A stretch of 10,929 bases of DNA. Origin: Bacillota bacterium (GTDB lineage: Bacteria > Bacillota > Clostridia > Peptostreptococcales > Anaerovoracaceae). Each line of letters begins with the position of its first letter. Within the stretch, counting starts at the first letter, position 1. The notes under the pieces are model-generated. The model was given only the letters and a program-made list of their open reading frames with translations. It did not search any database and had not been told where the DNA came from. Below are positions 1 through 6,565 of the stretch, piece by piece. The position numbers were made by a program, and so were the translations under genes. The stretch spans positions 1-10,929 of the forward strand of contig JAUNRL010000026.1 of assembly GCA_030535715.1 (NCBI GenBank). The letters run 5' to 3'.

Positions 1-2
1 GG

Positions 3-128
3 TATGTTTCGGAAAACAATTTCATCGATGCATTTCTCCGGCTGGCCCTTGTATTAGCTGTGTCTTGCGGAGTAATCTGGGGAAAAACTCTTGTACAGAA
101 GTTTTTACAACAAAGAAAAAGAGGATAA
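3..128 (+). CDS. C-terminal end of a membrane protein (5' end outside window)
   Basis: An open frame enters from the left edge and stops with TAA at 126-128, giving 41 visible residues. It contains one clear hydrophobic segment (about FLRLALVLAVSCGVIW) followed by a basic, Gln-rich cytoplasmic-looking tail ending QQRKRG. A last helix followed by a short positively charged tail is what acyltransferase-3 and other polytopic envelope enzymes commonly show at their C terminus, but the fragment is too short to assign a family. It lies upstream of the envelope operon in the same direction. No terminator is obvious after it. The call as real coding sequence rests on reading-frame continuity and the membrane-helix-plus-basic-tail pattern. 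Confidence 0.5.
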   Translation, partial: YVSENNFIDAFLRLALVLAVSCGVIWGKTLVQKFLQQRKRG

Positions 129-222
129 AAAGTGATATACTCTTCGCTGGCACTGACGATCCCGTTTATCATTCTTACTTAATACCACAAGGGTTGAATG
201 AGAATACTCATGTCATGTTCAG

Positions 223-257
223 TTGTTCGTGACGATGTGCTGTATTATGTATATAAT
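223..257 (+). promoter_or_regulatory. Possible sigma-A promoter for the first operon
   Basis: A perfect TATAAT hexamer lies at 252-257, about 70 bases before the first glycosyltransferase start, in the only AT-rich intergenic stretch upstream of it. The -35 is poor: TTGTTC at 223-228 sits 23 bases away, which is too far, and nothing closer matches well. It is therefore a candidate based mainly on the -10 box. The rest of 129-326 holds a 16-codon hydrophobic open frame starting with GTG at 132 and nothing else recognisable. Confidence 0.35.
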
Positions 258-326
258 GTGATTGGTGAGATATCTCTAAAGCTATGCGAATAATGCAAAC
301 AAAGAGTAGAAAATGGGAGACCGATA

Positions 327-1283
327 ATGGATAGAATTGCAGTCCTGATTCCTTGCTACAACGAAGCGCAGACTATTGAGAAGGTAGTCCGTGACTTTCG
401 GGAGGAACTGCCGGAAAGCACGATTTACGTGTATGATAACAACTCCACCGATGATACGGCCCGGATAGCTGAAGAGGCAGGAGCTGTGGTTCGTCATGAG
501 TATCAGCAGGGGAAGGGAAATGTCATCCGGCGCATGTTTCGGGAAATTGATGCGGAGTGCTATATCATGGCCGATGGAGACGATACCTATCCGGCCCAGT
601 TCGCTCCGGCGATGGCGGATAAGGTGCTGAACAAGAAGGTGGACATGGTGGTGGGTGACCGGCTTTCCTCCACCTATTTCGAGGAGAATAAGAGAGCGTT
701 TCATAATTTCGGCAATAGTCTGGTTAGAAAGAGCATCAACGTTTTGTTTAAGAACGACATCAAGGATATCATGACCGGATACCGGGCGTTCAATTATGAG
801 TTCGTTAAGACCTTCCCGGTACTGTCCAAGGGATTTGAAATCGAAACGGAAATGAGCATTCACGCGGTAGATAAGAATCTCTATGTGGAGAATGAGGTCA
901 TCACCTACCGCGACCGGCCCGATGGCAGTGAATCCAAACTGAACACCTATTCTGACGGCATGAAGGTACTGTGGACGATCCTGCGGCTTTTCCGCAACTA
1001 CCGGCCATTCCGGTTTTTCGGAATTATTGCACTGGTGCTGGCAATCATTGCGCTGCTTTTCTTCGTTCCGGTGTTCAGTGAGTATCTGGAAACCGGCCGA
1101 GTGCCGCATTTCCCGACCCTGATTGTCTGCGGATTTGTCATGGTGGCGGCGATACAATCCTTCTTCTCCGGCCTCATCCTGGAGAACATCCAGCAGAAAA
1201 ACCGGCAGGATTTCGAGATGGAACGGATCCAGGTAAGCGATCAGATGAAAAGGATTCACGAAGGCCGCGAGGAAGACAAATGA
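327..1283 (+). CDS. GT2 family glycosyltransferase, polyprenyl-phosphate sugar synthase type
   Basis: This 318-residue protein has an N-terminal GT-A catalytic domain and two C-terminal membrane helices. Visible motifs are IPCYNEAQTI at residues 8-17, DNNSTDD at 37-43 for nucleotide-sugar binding, and ADGDDTYP at 82-89, whose DGD is the metal-binding DXD. SKGFEIETEM at 167-176 and DRPDGSESKL at 196-205 match the acceptor and interfacial region of dolichol/undecaprenyl-phosphate sugar synthases. Hydrophobic segments lie near residues 229-250 and 264-285, followed by a charged tail of about 33 residues. The likely reaction is transfer of a sugar from a nucleotide sugar to undecaprenyl phosphate at the inner face of the membrane; the sugar is unknown. 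ATG at 327 is preceded by GGGAGA at 315-320. The gene overlaps the GtrA gene by four bases, so the two products probably act together. Confidence 0.88.
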   Translation: MDRIAVLIPCYNEAQTIEKVVRDFREELPESTIYVYDNNSTDDTARIAEEAGAVVRHEYQQGKGNVIRRMFREIDAECYIMADGDDTYPAQFAPAMADKVLNKKVDMVVGDRLSSTYFEENKRAFHNFGNSLVRKSINVLFKNDIKDIMTGYRAFNYEFVKTFPVLSKGFEIETEMSIHAVDKNLYVENEVITYRDRPDGSESKLNTYSDGMKVLWTILRLFRNYRPFRFFGIIALVLAIIALLFFVPVFSEYLETGRVPHFPTLIVCGFVMVAAIQSFFSGLILENIQQKNRQDFEMERIQVSDQMKRIHEGREEDK

Positions 1284-1744
1284 TGAATGAGCAGAAGGAC
1301 ATCTTCGATCGGATCGCGGAAAGGATCCTTCCGGGGCCGTTAAGAACCTTCTTATTCCGACACAAGATGGTTCTGATGTATCTGTTCTTCGGGGGAGTGT
1401 CTTTTTTTCTCAATCTGGGGCTGTTCGCGCTTCTCGACGGCGTCTGCCATATTCATGAGCTGATCGCCAACGTGATCTGCTGGATTGTCTGTGTGCTGTT
1501 CCAGTTCGTGACCAACCGGATCTGGGTCTTTGACGGAAGAACGGAGACGACGGAAGCGCTGATGAGGCAGATGGCATCCTTCTTCGGCGGCCGGGTGTTT
1601 ACCTTGATCGTGGAGGAGGCAATCATACTGGTCTTTATCACCTGGTTGGGATACAATGATATAATCGTCAAGCTGATTGCGCAGATCGTGGTCATTGTGC
1701 TCAACTACGTGATCAGCAAGTGGCTGGTGTTTCGCAAGGAATGA
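1280..1744 (+). CDS. GtrA family membrane protein, putative undecaprenyl-phosphate-sugar flippase
   Basis: This 154-residue protein has four hydrophobic segments near residues 31-52, 60-78, 97-122 and 128-147. It carries the two GtrA signatures: TNRIWVF at 78-84 after the second helix and SKWLVF at 146-151 at the very C terminus. GtrA proteins (GtcA in Listeria and Bacillus) are thought to carry undecaprenyl-phosphate-linked sugars across the membrane for decoration of teichoic acids or O-antigens. The start overlaps the upstream glycosyltransferase stop (ATGATGA); ATG at 1280 or 1283 are both possible, with a GAGGAAG ribosome site just upstream. The length is at the upper end of normal for the family, owing to a charged N-terminal extension of about 25 residues. 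It is the only flippase of this type in the window, although there are two intact candidate GT2 partners. Confidence 0.92.
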   Translation: MMNEQKDIFDRIAERILPGPLRTFLFRHKMVLMYLFFGGVSFFLNLGLFALLDGVCHIHELIANVICWIVCVLFQFVTNRIWVFDGRTETTEALMRQMASFFGGRVFTLIVEEAIILVFITWLGYNDIIVKLIAQIVVIVLNYVISKWLVFRKE

Positions 1745-1753
1745 TGGTGAAGC

Positions 1754-1760
1754 AGGAAGA
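1754..1760 (+). promoter_or_regulatory. Ribosome binding site deciding the acyltransferase start
   Basis: AGGAAGA lies at 1754-1760, just before ATG 1765. In-frame ATGs at 1720, 1741 and 1744 either lie inside the GtrA gene or have AAGGA (1736-1740) almost touching the start. The 1765 start leaves a short basic N terminus (MPKNQDKKKQ) before the first helix, as is usual for acyltransferase-3 proteins. Confidence 0.6.
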
Positions 1761-1764
1761 AATC

Positions 1765-2796
1765 ATGCCGAAAAATCAAGACAAGAAGAAGCAATTCCAA
1801 TACCTGAATGTGCTGAACGTTCTGGCCTGTTTTTTTGTATTGTGGGATCATGTAAATGGAGCGTTTTTCTCGTTTGAAGCCAGCCGGACATGGATGGCTT
1901 CTGTAGCAATCCATTTACTGACCAATCCCGGGGTGCCGCTGTTCGCCATGATTTCCGGCGCAACGCTTCTGGGATATCGGGAGAAATACTCCACGAAGAT
2001 ATTCGCCAGGAAAAGGCTGTCCCGGGCTGTATTGCCTTTTCTCATCTGGTCTGTCCTGTATATGCTTCTACGCATCTATACAGGGGAGTTCACTTTTTCC
2101 ATTTCCGGAGCGATTACCGGTATTTTCACTGCCCGGTTCAATAGCATCTTCTGGTTTTTTCCACCATTGTTTGGCGCTTATCTGGCTATGCCGATCTTTT
2201 CAGCGGTCAGCAGGGAACTGCGTCAGCGGGTTTACGGTTACTGCATTATCGCATATTTCGTTTTAGCCCAGATGATTCCTTTTCTCTGCGGGAAATGCGG
2301 GATCCAGTATGATGTATCTTTGCAGTTTCAGGTGGTTTCCGGGTTTATGTTCTATGTCATTACCGGGCACTATATTCATCAGTATGGCCTCGGGAAGAGG
2401 TTGAGAATGATTCTCTATGGAGTGGGAATGGCATGCTTCATCTATAACGTGCTGGACTGCATTCTTCTGTCCATGGCCCATGGAGAGGTCACCAGAACCT
2501 TCACCGGATGCTTTGCTATGGCGTACATGCCCATGGGGATCGCGCTGTTTACTCTCTTTCGGTATGGCAAACCAGCCATTATCAGATGGCTGGATCGTGT
2601 GACGGCTCCTTTCCGGGAACTTACCTTTGGAATCTATCTGGTTCAGGCATTTGTACTGGTATTCGTTGCTCAGCTGCCGTTTATCGATGTGTCATCCAAA
2701 TACTATATTGTATTCGGTATTATCCCCATTTCTCTTGTCTGTGCAGGAGTTTCCTTTGTGATCAAGAGGATTCCTGGATTGAGGCGGATCATATAG
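1765..2796 (+). CDS. Acyltransferase-3 family membrane protein (probable O-acyltransferase of envelope polysaccharide)
   Basis: From the 1765 start the product is 343 residues with roughly ten hydrophobic segments, the normal size and topology for the acyltransferase-3 family (PF01757). Family landmarks are visible: LNVLNVLACFFVLWDHVNG at about residues 14-32, with the key histidine at 29; GVPLFAMISGATLL at 56-69 with the typical SG pair; and a basic RKRLSR stretch at 82-87 before the next helix. Such proteins move acetyl or other short acyl groups onto sugars at the outer face of the membrane. The gene starts 20 bases after the GtrA stop and is probably the last gene of the first operon. Substrate and acyl donor cannot be read from the sequence. 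It contains only two ATA isoleucine codons, in contrast to the block that follows. Confidence 0.85.
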   Translation: MPKNQDKKKQFQYLNVLNVLACFFVLWDHVNGAFFSFEASRTWMASVAIHLLTNPGVPLFAMISGATLLGYREKYSTKIFARKRLSRAVLPFLIWSVLYMLLRIYTGEFTFSISGAITGIFTARFNSIFWFFPPLFGAYLAMPIFSAVSRELRQRVYGYCIIAYFVLAQMIPFLCGKCGIQYDVSLQFQVVSGFMFYVITGHYIHQYGLGKRLRMILYGVGMACFIYNVLDCILLSMAHGEVTRTFTGCFAMAYMPMGIALFTLFRYGKPAIIRWLDRVTAPFRELTFGIYLVQAFVLVFVAQLPFIDVSSKYYIVFGIIPISLVCAGVSFVIKRIPGLRRII

Positions 2797-2800
2797 CGGC

Positions 2801-2817
2801 ATTACTATTTTAGTAAT
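2801..2817. terminator. Small AT-rich hairpin after the acyltransferase gene
   Basis: ATTACTA (2801-2807), a three-base TTT loop and TAGTAAT (2811-2817) form a perfect 7-bp inverted repeat four bases after the acyltransferase stop. It is AT-rich and has no following T run, so it would be a weak terminator. Its position at the operon end and at the left edge of the atypical block is the main reason to list it. It may equally be a leftover of the insertion. Confidence 0.25.
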
Positions 2818-2882
2818 CACGCCCGATAATCTTTATATTTGGCTGTACTGATTGTAAAATAAGTAAAGATAACAAAGCATAG

Positions 2883-2891
2883 TGGTACAAT
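2883..2891 (+). promoter_or_regulatory. Extended -10 promoter ahead of the SDR gene
   Basis: TGGTACAAT at 2883-2891 is an extended -10 element (TGn plus TACAAT), 39 bases before the SDR start. The region 17 bases further up (GTAAAG) is a poor -35, which extended -10 promoters tolerate. The surrounding 2820-2900 is distinctly AT-rich. This would give the SDR-transporter block its own transcription. Confidence 0.45.
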
Positions 2892-2930
2892 AAGAACGAA
2901 AGATTCTATGGATACGGAGAGGAGACAGAA

Positions 2931-3806
2931 ATGTCCGCAGAGAGAAAGAAAGCATTGATTACCGGCGGCGAGTACGGAATGGGAAGAGGCATAGCACTCG
3001 TCCTCGCAGAGGAGGGCTATGACATCGCTTTTTCGTATTATCCGGGAGTTCAGAATGATGAGAAAGCTGTAGAGACAACGCATAGGCTGCTTGCGGAGAA
3101 AGGTGCCAAAAGCCTGAGCTATGAGGCGGATCTATCCAGGCCTGAATCAGCCAGGAAACTGTTTGAAGAGGCTGTGGCGGGGCTCGGCGGACTTGACCTA
3201 CTGGTAAATAATGCAGGAGTCAATATACCGAAGCCTATTCAGGATTTCACTGAGGACTATTTTGACTATCTCATGACTTTGGATTTCAGGTCATATATCA
3301 TGCTAATGCACTATGCTGCCAGATATATGATAGATAATGATATCAAGGGCAATATCATCAGCGTTACTTCATCCCGCGGGCAGAGGGCATACCCGAACGC
3401 GGGACTCTACTGCGGCATGAAAGCAGGTCTTATCAAGATGGCTGAGGCGTTTGCCCTTGACATTTCATCGTATGGAATAAGAGTCAATACAGTGGCGCCG
3501 GGGGCCGTGCGCATAAGGACTAAAGAAGAACTGCTCGATATGGACGGCGGTGGGGATACGGACTACTTTTGGAGGGAGGAGTTCCTGGATAATCCGGACG
3601 CTGTCGAAGAGGATTTCTGGGATGCGCTCGGACCTAAGATACCGCTCGGCAGAGCAGGACTGCCTGAGGATATAGGAAGGGCTGTAGCATTCCTTTGCTC
3701 TGATAAAGCGTCGTACATCACAGGTGAGACGATAAGAGTCGATGGAGGACTTATACTTCCGGGAATGCCGGAGGATCCGGACATACCGGGAAACGGATGG
3801 AAATAG
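2931..3806 (+). CDS. Short-chain dehydrogenase/reductase (SDR), NAD(P)-dependent
   Basis: This 291-residue classical SDR has a Rossmann fold. Visible landmarks are the nucleotide-binding TGGEYGMGRG at residues 11-20, the acidic ADL at 66-68, NNAG at 93-96, the catalytic serine in SVTSSRG near 147-148, the YCGMK catalytic pair Y160/K164, and RVNTVAPGAV at 184-193. The C-terminal VDGG after SYITGETIR is typical of the glucose dehydrogenase / 3-oxoacyl-ACP reductase branch. Between PGAV and PLGRAG there is a longer-than-usual acidic substrate loop (about 195-240). The position that normally holds the tetrad asparagine appears to read LDFRS, an Asp at 118 by eye alignment. The start is well supported by GGAGAGGAG at 2916-2924. 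The substrate is unknown; beside envelope genes it might make or modify a sugar or polyol precursor, but it lies in the atypical block and its job may be unrelated. Confidence 0.85.
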   Translation: MSAERKKALITGGEYGMGRGIALVLAEEGYDIAFSYYPGVQNDEKAVETTHRLLAEKGAKSLSYEADLSRPESARKLFEEAVAGLGGLDLLVNNAGVNIPKPIQDFTEDYFDYLMTLDFRSYIMLMHYAARYMIDNDIKGNIISVTSSRGQRAYPNAGLYCGMKAGLIKMAEAFALDISSYGIRVNTVAPGAVRIRTKEELLDMDGGGDTDYFWREEFLDNPDAVEEDFWDALGPKIPLGRAGLPEDIGRAVAFLCSDKASYITGETIRVDGGLILPGMPEDPDIPGNGWK

Positions 3807-4095
3807 ATGGGCAAGTTGATCAGCGTGATCACACCTTCTCCATAATGATAAGTACACGGCATCGAGTTCGAGGAATTATGGTCTGGGATTTGCCACGGGC
3901 AAATACATTGCATTTCTCGATGTTGAGGATGGAGATAGCGAAGCAGGGGACTCATCTGGCATTCAGAGAGCAGATGGCATATCTGCAAAACATGCCGATG
4001 GACATGGTGCGCCCCGTGCATATATTGCACAACTCGTCTCACGAGAAGTTTGTAAAGATGATGATGTACGGAAAACGGTAATAATCGATGAATGA
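3807..4095 (+). pseudogene. Decayed GT2 glycosyltransferase remnant
   Basis: Directly after the SDR stop, ATG 3807 begins MGKLISVITPSP and stops at 3843. MxxISVITP is the classic GT2 N terminus. The frame one base later then reads YNDKYTASSSRNYGLG (from 3853 and just before) and continues FATGKYIAFLDVEDGD; RNYGLxxATGKYIAFLDxxD is the second conserved GT2 block, ending in the DXD region. About 60 residues normally separate these two blocks, including the DDGS/DDCS motif, and they are missing, so the gene has suffered an internal deletion plus a frameshift. The frame stays open to TGA at 4093-4095, but the downstream part is not recognisable. A competing frame encodes a Met/His-rich 94-residue peptide (3797-4081) with no family features. 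The remnant overlaps the transporter start by eight bases and lacks the rest of the catalytic domain, so no enzyme function is expected. Confidence 0.75.
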
Positions 4096-5242
4096 AAGTG
4101 TGAAATGTCGGATACTTCAAGGAACATACTGCGCGCTTCTGTGTATTGCGCTCAGTTTTAATACCTATTATCTGGAGGCTGCGGGCTTTTCATACAGAGA
4201 CATAGGAATATTCGTATCGCTGTCATGCGCCGTAGGGTGCATACTACAGGCTGTAGCGGGAAGGCTTGCGGATTTAAAGCCTGATTTTGTTTGGAAAAAA
4301 CAATTGATAATCATGGGGCTGGTACAGATAGTCGTATCGGCAATTCTCATAACAGGACCGGGGCACGTTTTGAGTTGCATCCTGTACATCATCATGATGA
4401 TATTCGTGCTTCCGATGATGCCGATGATAAACAGAGCGAGTTTCTATTATACGGAGCGCGGAATCCCGGTCGACTTCGGCATCGCCCGAGGCGTTGGCTC
4501 GATATCCTTTTCTGCCATGTCGTTTATCGCCGGGAGATTTACGGTGCTGTGGGGAAGCCGCATGGTCCCGGTCATGGCTTTGGCAGTTTCACTCCTCTTC
4601 ATTCTGACAGCACACTCGTTGCCGCTCTTGGATGATGCAGTGGTGGAGCGCGCAGAAAAGAAAGAACCTTCATCAATCAAAGAACTTGTCAAAAAGTATC
4701 CGTCTTTTCTGTGGGCCGTTCTCGGAATATTCCTTATGTTCTTATTCCATAACGGAGTCAACACCTACATGATAAAAATAGTAGGAAACGTAGGCGGCGA
4801 CAGCGGCAGCATGGGAGCTGCACTCGCCATTGCCGCGGCGGCAGAGCTGCCGGTGCTTTTCCTGTACGGAAGGATAGTAGAGAATGGAAAACTAAGGAAT
4901 ATAACACTGGTTACGGGATCCGGAGCTTTGTTTGTCCTGAGGGGCATGCTGTATATACTCGCGGCAAACGTATATATCATCTACTTTATACAGCTGCTGC
5001 AAGGTTTTTCATTCGGACTCCTTATTGCCGCTAAGGCAAACTACGCAAACGAGGTCATGAACCAGGAGGATCAAAGCAGCGGTCAGTCTCTCGTGGCCAT
5101 GACGGAGTCTCTCGGAATCGTATGCGCAAGCCTCATAGGAGGTTTTCTGCTCGATCACATGGGAATTCATCCTATGATCATGGTTTTCACGGTGGCAGCT
5201 GCAATCGGAACGATTATCACAATACTGGATGTGCGAAAATAA
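4088..5242 (+). CDS. MFS-type transporter (MFS_1-like / sugar-nucleoside symporter type)
   Basis: This 384-residue protein has about twelve hydrophobic segments and a central charged loop (VVERAEKKEPSSIKELVKKY), the normal MFS layout. Two motifs match the MFS_1-like branch (relatives of LacY and NupG): DFGIARGVGSISFS, equivalent to the usual YGxxRxWGSxGYA, and QLLQGFSFGLLIAAKANY followed by SSGQSLVAM and GGFLLDHMG in the C-terminal half. It is probably a proton-coupled importer or exporter of a small solute, perhaps a sugar or nucleoside, at the cytoplasmic membrane. The ribosome site before ATG 4088 is weak and the start lies inside the upstream glycosyltransferase remnant, so translation may once have been coupled to it. 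Codon use matches the SDR gene, suggesting the two arrived together. The substrate cannot be read from the sequence. Confidence 0.8.
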   Translation: MNESVKCRILQGTYCALLCIALSFNTYYLEAAGFSYRDIGIFVSLSCAVGCILQAVAGRLADLKPDFVWKKQLIIMGLVQIVVSAILITGPGHVLSCILYIIMMIFVLPMMPMINRASFYYTERGIPVDFGIARGVGSISFSAMSFIAGRFTVLWGSRMVPVMALAVSLLFILTAHSLPLLDDAVVERAEKKEPSSIKELVKKYPSFLWAVLGIFLMFLFHNGVNTYMIKIVGNVGGDSGSMGAALAIAAAAELPVLFLYGRIVENGKLRNITLVTGSGALFVLRGMLYILAANVYIIYFIQLLQGFSFGLLIAAKANYANEVMNQEDQSSGQSLVAMTESLGIVCASLIGGFLLDHMGIHPMIMVFTVAAAIGTIITILDVRK

Positions 5243-5264
5243 TAACCCCCGGGGAGGCTTGTTA

Positions 5265-5378
5265 GCGTTTAATCTACCGCAGCTGACGATTCACATGGCT
5301 TACGGATTTAGGAACATCGACAAGATGATCGACATGATCATGCTGTGATGTTCAGATATTGAAGAAGGAGAACAATGA
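5265..5378 (+). pseudogene. Transposase C-terminal scrap
   Basis: After the transporter stop, one frame reads AFNLPQLTIHMAYGFRNI and then DKMIDMIML before TGA at 5346-5348; beyond the stop it reads CSDIEEGEQ. The HxAYGFRN segment followed by a short hydrophobic helix resembles the last residues of DDE transposases of the ISL3 kind, where an aromatic-Gly-aromatic-Arg-Asn motif closes the protein. Only some 30 to 40 codons remain, there is no start, and no inverted repeats are visible, so the element is dead. It sits exactly where the atypical block meets a truncated membrane-protein gene. Family assignment is from memory of the motif and is tentative. Confidence 0.4.
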
Positions 5379-5610
5379 TGACATACGATTATATGGGAAC
5401 ATCCCCTGGAAGGAGGATGCCAATGCGGAGATTCAGGTGACGGATCGATACAGGCAGAACTACGCCTGCTGGTTTTCCCCGCCGGGAATTAAGGCGGGAA
5501 TACCTGCTGCGATAATCGGAGCGTTGATCATCCTGTTAATGGAGTTGTTCGAAAAAAAGCGATGCGATATAATGTGTTTGAAGGAAGGACAGAGATCAGC
5601 AAATGAATGA
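5359..5610 (+). pseudogene. C-terminal remnant of a polytopic membrane protein, YfhO-like
   Basis: The frame is open from 5338, with TTG at 5359 the only usable start and no ribosome site placed for it; the good AAGGAG at 5365-5370 leads to an ATG in another frame. The roughly 80 residues read as a protein tail: a soluble piece (RLYGNIPWKEDANAEIQVTD), then YACWFSPPGIKAGIPAA leading into one membrane helix (IIGALIILLMEL) and a basic end (FEKKR). A beta-rich stretch, a PPG-x-x-x-G turn and a final helix is how YfhO-type GT-C proteins of Bacillota end. Its stop overlaps the start of the downstream CsbB-like gene (ATGAATGA), and csbB and yfhO are known partners and neighbours in Bacillus. I infer that the 5' part was lost when the upstream block was inserted. 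It might instead be a genuine small membrane protein. Confidence 0.45.
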
Positions 5611-6565
5611 ACAAAAGGACACAGTATCGATCATTGTTCCGTGTTACAACGAAGAAGCAACCATCAGGGCTTTCTATGAGGAAGTGGTTTTAGTAATGAA
5701 GCAATGCCGGTCAGATTACGAGTTGTTATTCGTTGACGATGGCTCGAAAGACAGAACTCTTCAGACGGCAATCGAATTATCGGAAAACGATGAACGGGTA
5801 TCCTACCTGTCGCTGTCCAGAAATTTCGGAAAAGAATCAGCAATGTATGCCGGCCTGTGCAATGCGAACGGCGACTATGTCGTGATCATCGATGCGGATC
5901 TTCAGCATCCGCCATCGATGATTCTGGATATGTATGATGTGTTAAAACATGACGAGTCTTATGATGGCGTGGCGGCTAAGCGTGTGACCCGGGACGGTGA
6001 TCCCTGGCTGCGAACCTGGTTTTCCAGAAGATTCTACAAACTGTTTAATCGGTTCTCTGACATTGATGTTCAGGATGGATCCGGAGATTTCCGGATGATG
6101 AGGCGGGGTATGGTGGAGGCGGTGATCGCCATGGACGAGTATAACCGCTTTTCGAAGGGAATATTGAGCTGGATTGGGTTTAATACCTGCTGGCTCTCCT
6201 TTGAGAATAAGGATCGTGTTGCCGGTGAATCCAAGTGGAGTTTCTGGAAACTGCTTCGATATGCCATCGACGGGATCACCAGTTTCAGTCAGGCTCCGCT
6301 CTATGCGGCTTCCTGGCTGGGCATAGGGCTAACGGTATTATCCGTGATGGCCATTGCCTTTATTGTAATCCGTAAACTGATGTTTGGAGATCCGGTTGCT
6401 GGCTGGGCCAGTACAATATGCGTGATTATTTTCATCGGCGGGATCCAGTTGTGCGTGCTGGGCATCATTGGTCAGTACCTGGCAAAGACTTATATGGAAA
6501 CAAAAGGGCGGCCGCATTATGTGGTTTCCAGGAGCAATAGAGATAATGTCATCAGGATCAAATAG
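5603..6565 (+). CDS. GT2 glycosyltransferase, CsbB/GtrB/ArnC-like undecaprenyl-phosphate sugar synthase
   Basis: The product has 320 residues. The N-terminal GT-A domain shows IIVPCYNEEATI at residues 10-21, DDGSKD at 45-50, SRNFGKESAMYAGL at 72-85 and DADLQHPP at 97-104 with the metal-binding DAD. DGSGDFRMM at 158-166 and RVAGESKWSFWKL at 205-217 follow, the latter typical of the bactoprenol glycosyltransferases GtrB, CsbB and ArnC. Two helices at about 233-257 and 269-291 precede the diagnostic GQYLAKTYMETKGRPHYVV end (290-308). It should load a sugar onto undecaprenyl phosphate on the cytoplasmic side for export by a GtrA-type flippase, the nearest being at 1280-1744. AGGACAGAGA lies just before ATG 5603. 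It is closer to the CsbB class than the glycosyltransferase at 327, whose metal site is DGDD, so the locus carries two different sugar-lipid synthases. Confidence 0.92.
   Translation: MNEQKDTVSIIVPCYNEEATIRAFYEEVVLVMKQCRSDYELLFVDDGSKDRTLQTAIELSENDERVSYLSLSRNFGKESAMYAGLCNANGDYVVIIDADLQHPPSMILDMYDVLKHDESYDGVAAKRVTRDGDPWLRTWFSRRFYKLFNRFSDIDVQDGSGDFRMMRRGMVEAVIAMDEYNRFSKGILSWIGFNTCWLSFENKDRVAGESKWSFWKLLRYAIDGITSFSQAPLYAASWLGIGLTVLSVMAIAFIVIRKLMFGDPVAGWASTICVIIFIGGIQLCVLGIIGQYLAKTYMETKGRPHYVVSRSNRDNVIRIK

Larger units (their letters stand above)
2797..5360 (+). other. Block of atypical codon use, probably horizontally acquired
   Basis: Counting by eye, ATA isoleucine codons number about 10 in the SDR gene and 19 in the transporter gene, but only about 2 in the first glycosyltransferase, 2 in GtrA, 2 in the acyltransferase, 3 in the CsbB-like gene and none in glf. 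The block starts after the acyltransferase stop and has its own likely promoter. It contains a decayed glycosyltransferase and ends at a transposase-like scrap that abuts a truncated membrane-protein gene. The most economical reading is an inserted or recombined segment; the exact edges cannot be placed. Confidence 0.6.

Noticed and set aside
282..1259. Long minus-strand open frame (325 codons) opposite the first glycosyltransferase
   Set aside because: The plus strand has all GT2 motifs and a ribosome site. The minus frame is His/Ile-rich with no recognisable domain, and is a mirror effect of codon bias.
3797..4081. 94-codon plus-strand ORF between the SDR and transporter genes as a real gene
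   Set aside because: Its start lies inside the SDR gene, it is Met/His-rich, and another frame of the same DNA carries clear GT2 motifs.
5246..5254. CCCCCGGGG after the transporter gene as a terminator
   Set aside because: The palindrome has no room for a loop and no T run follows.
5375..5443. Short ORF with a good AAGGAG site and ATGATG start
   Set aside because: Only 22 codons with no recognisable features. The neighbouring frame reads as a membrane-protein tail.
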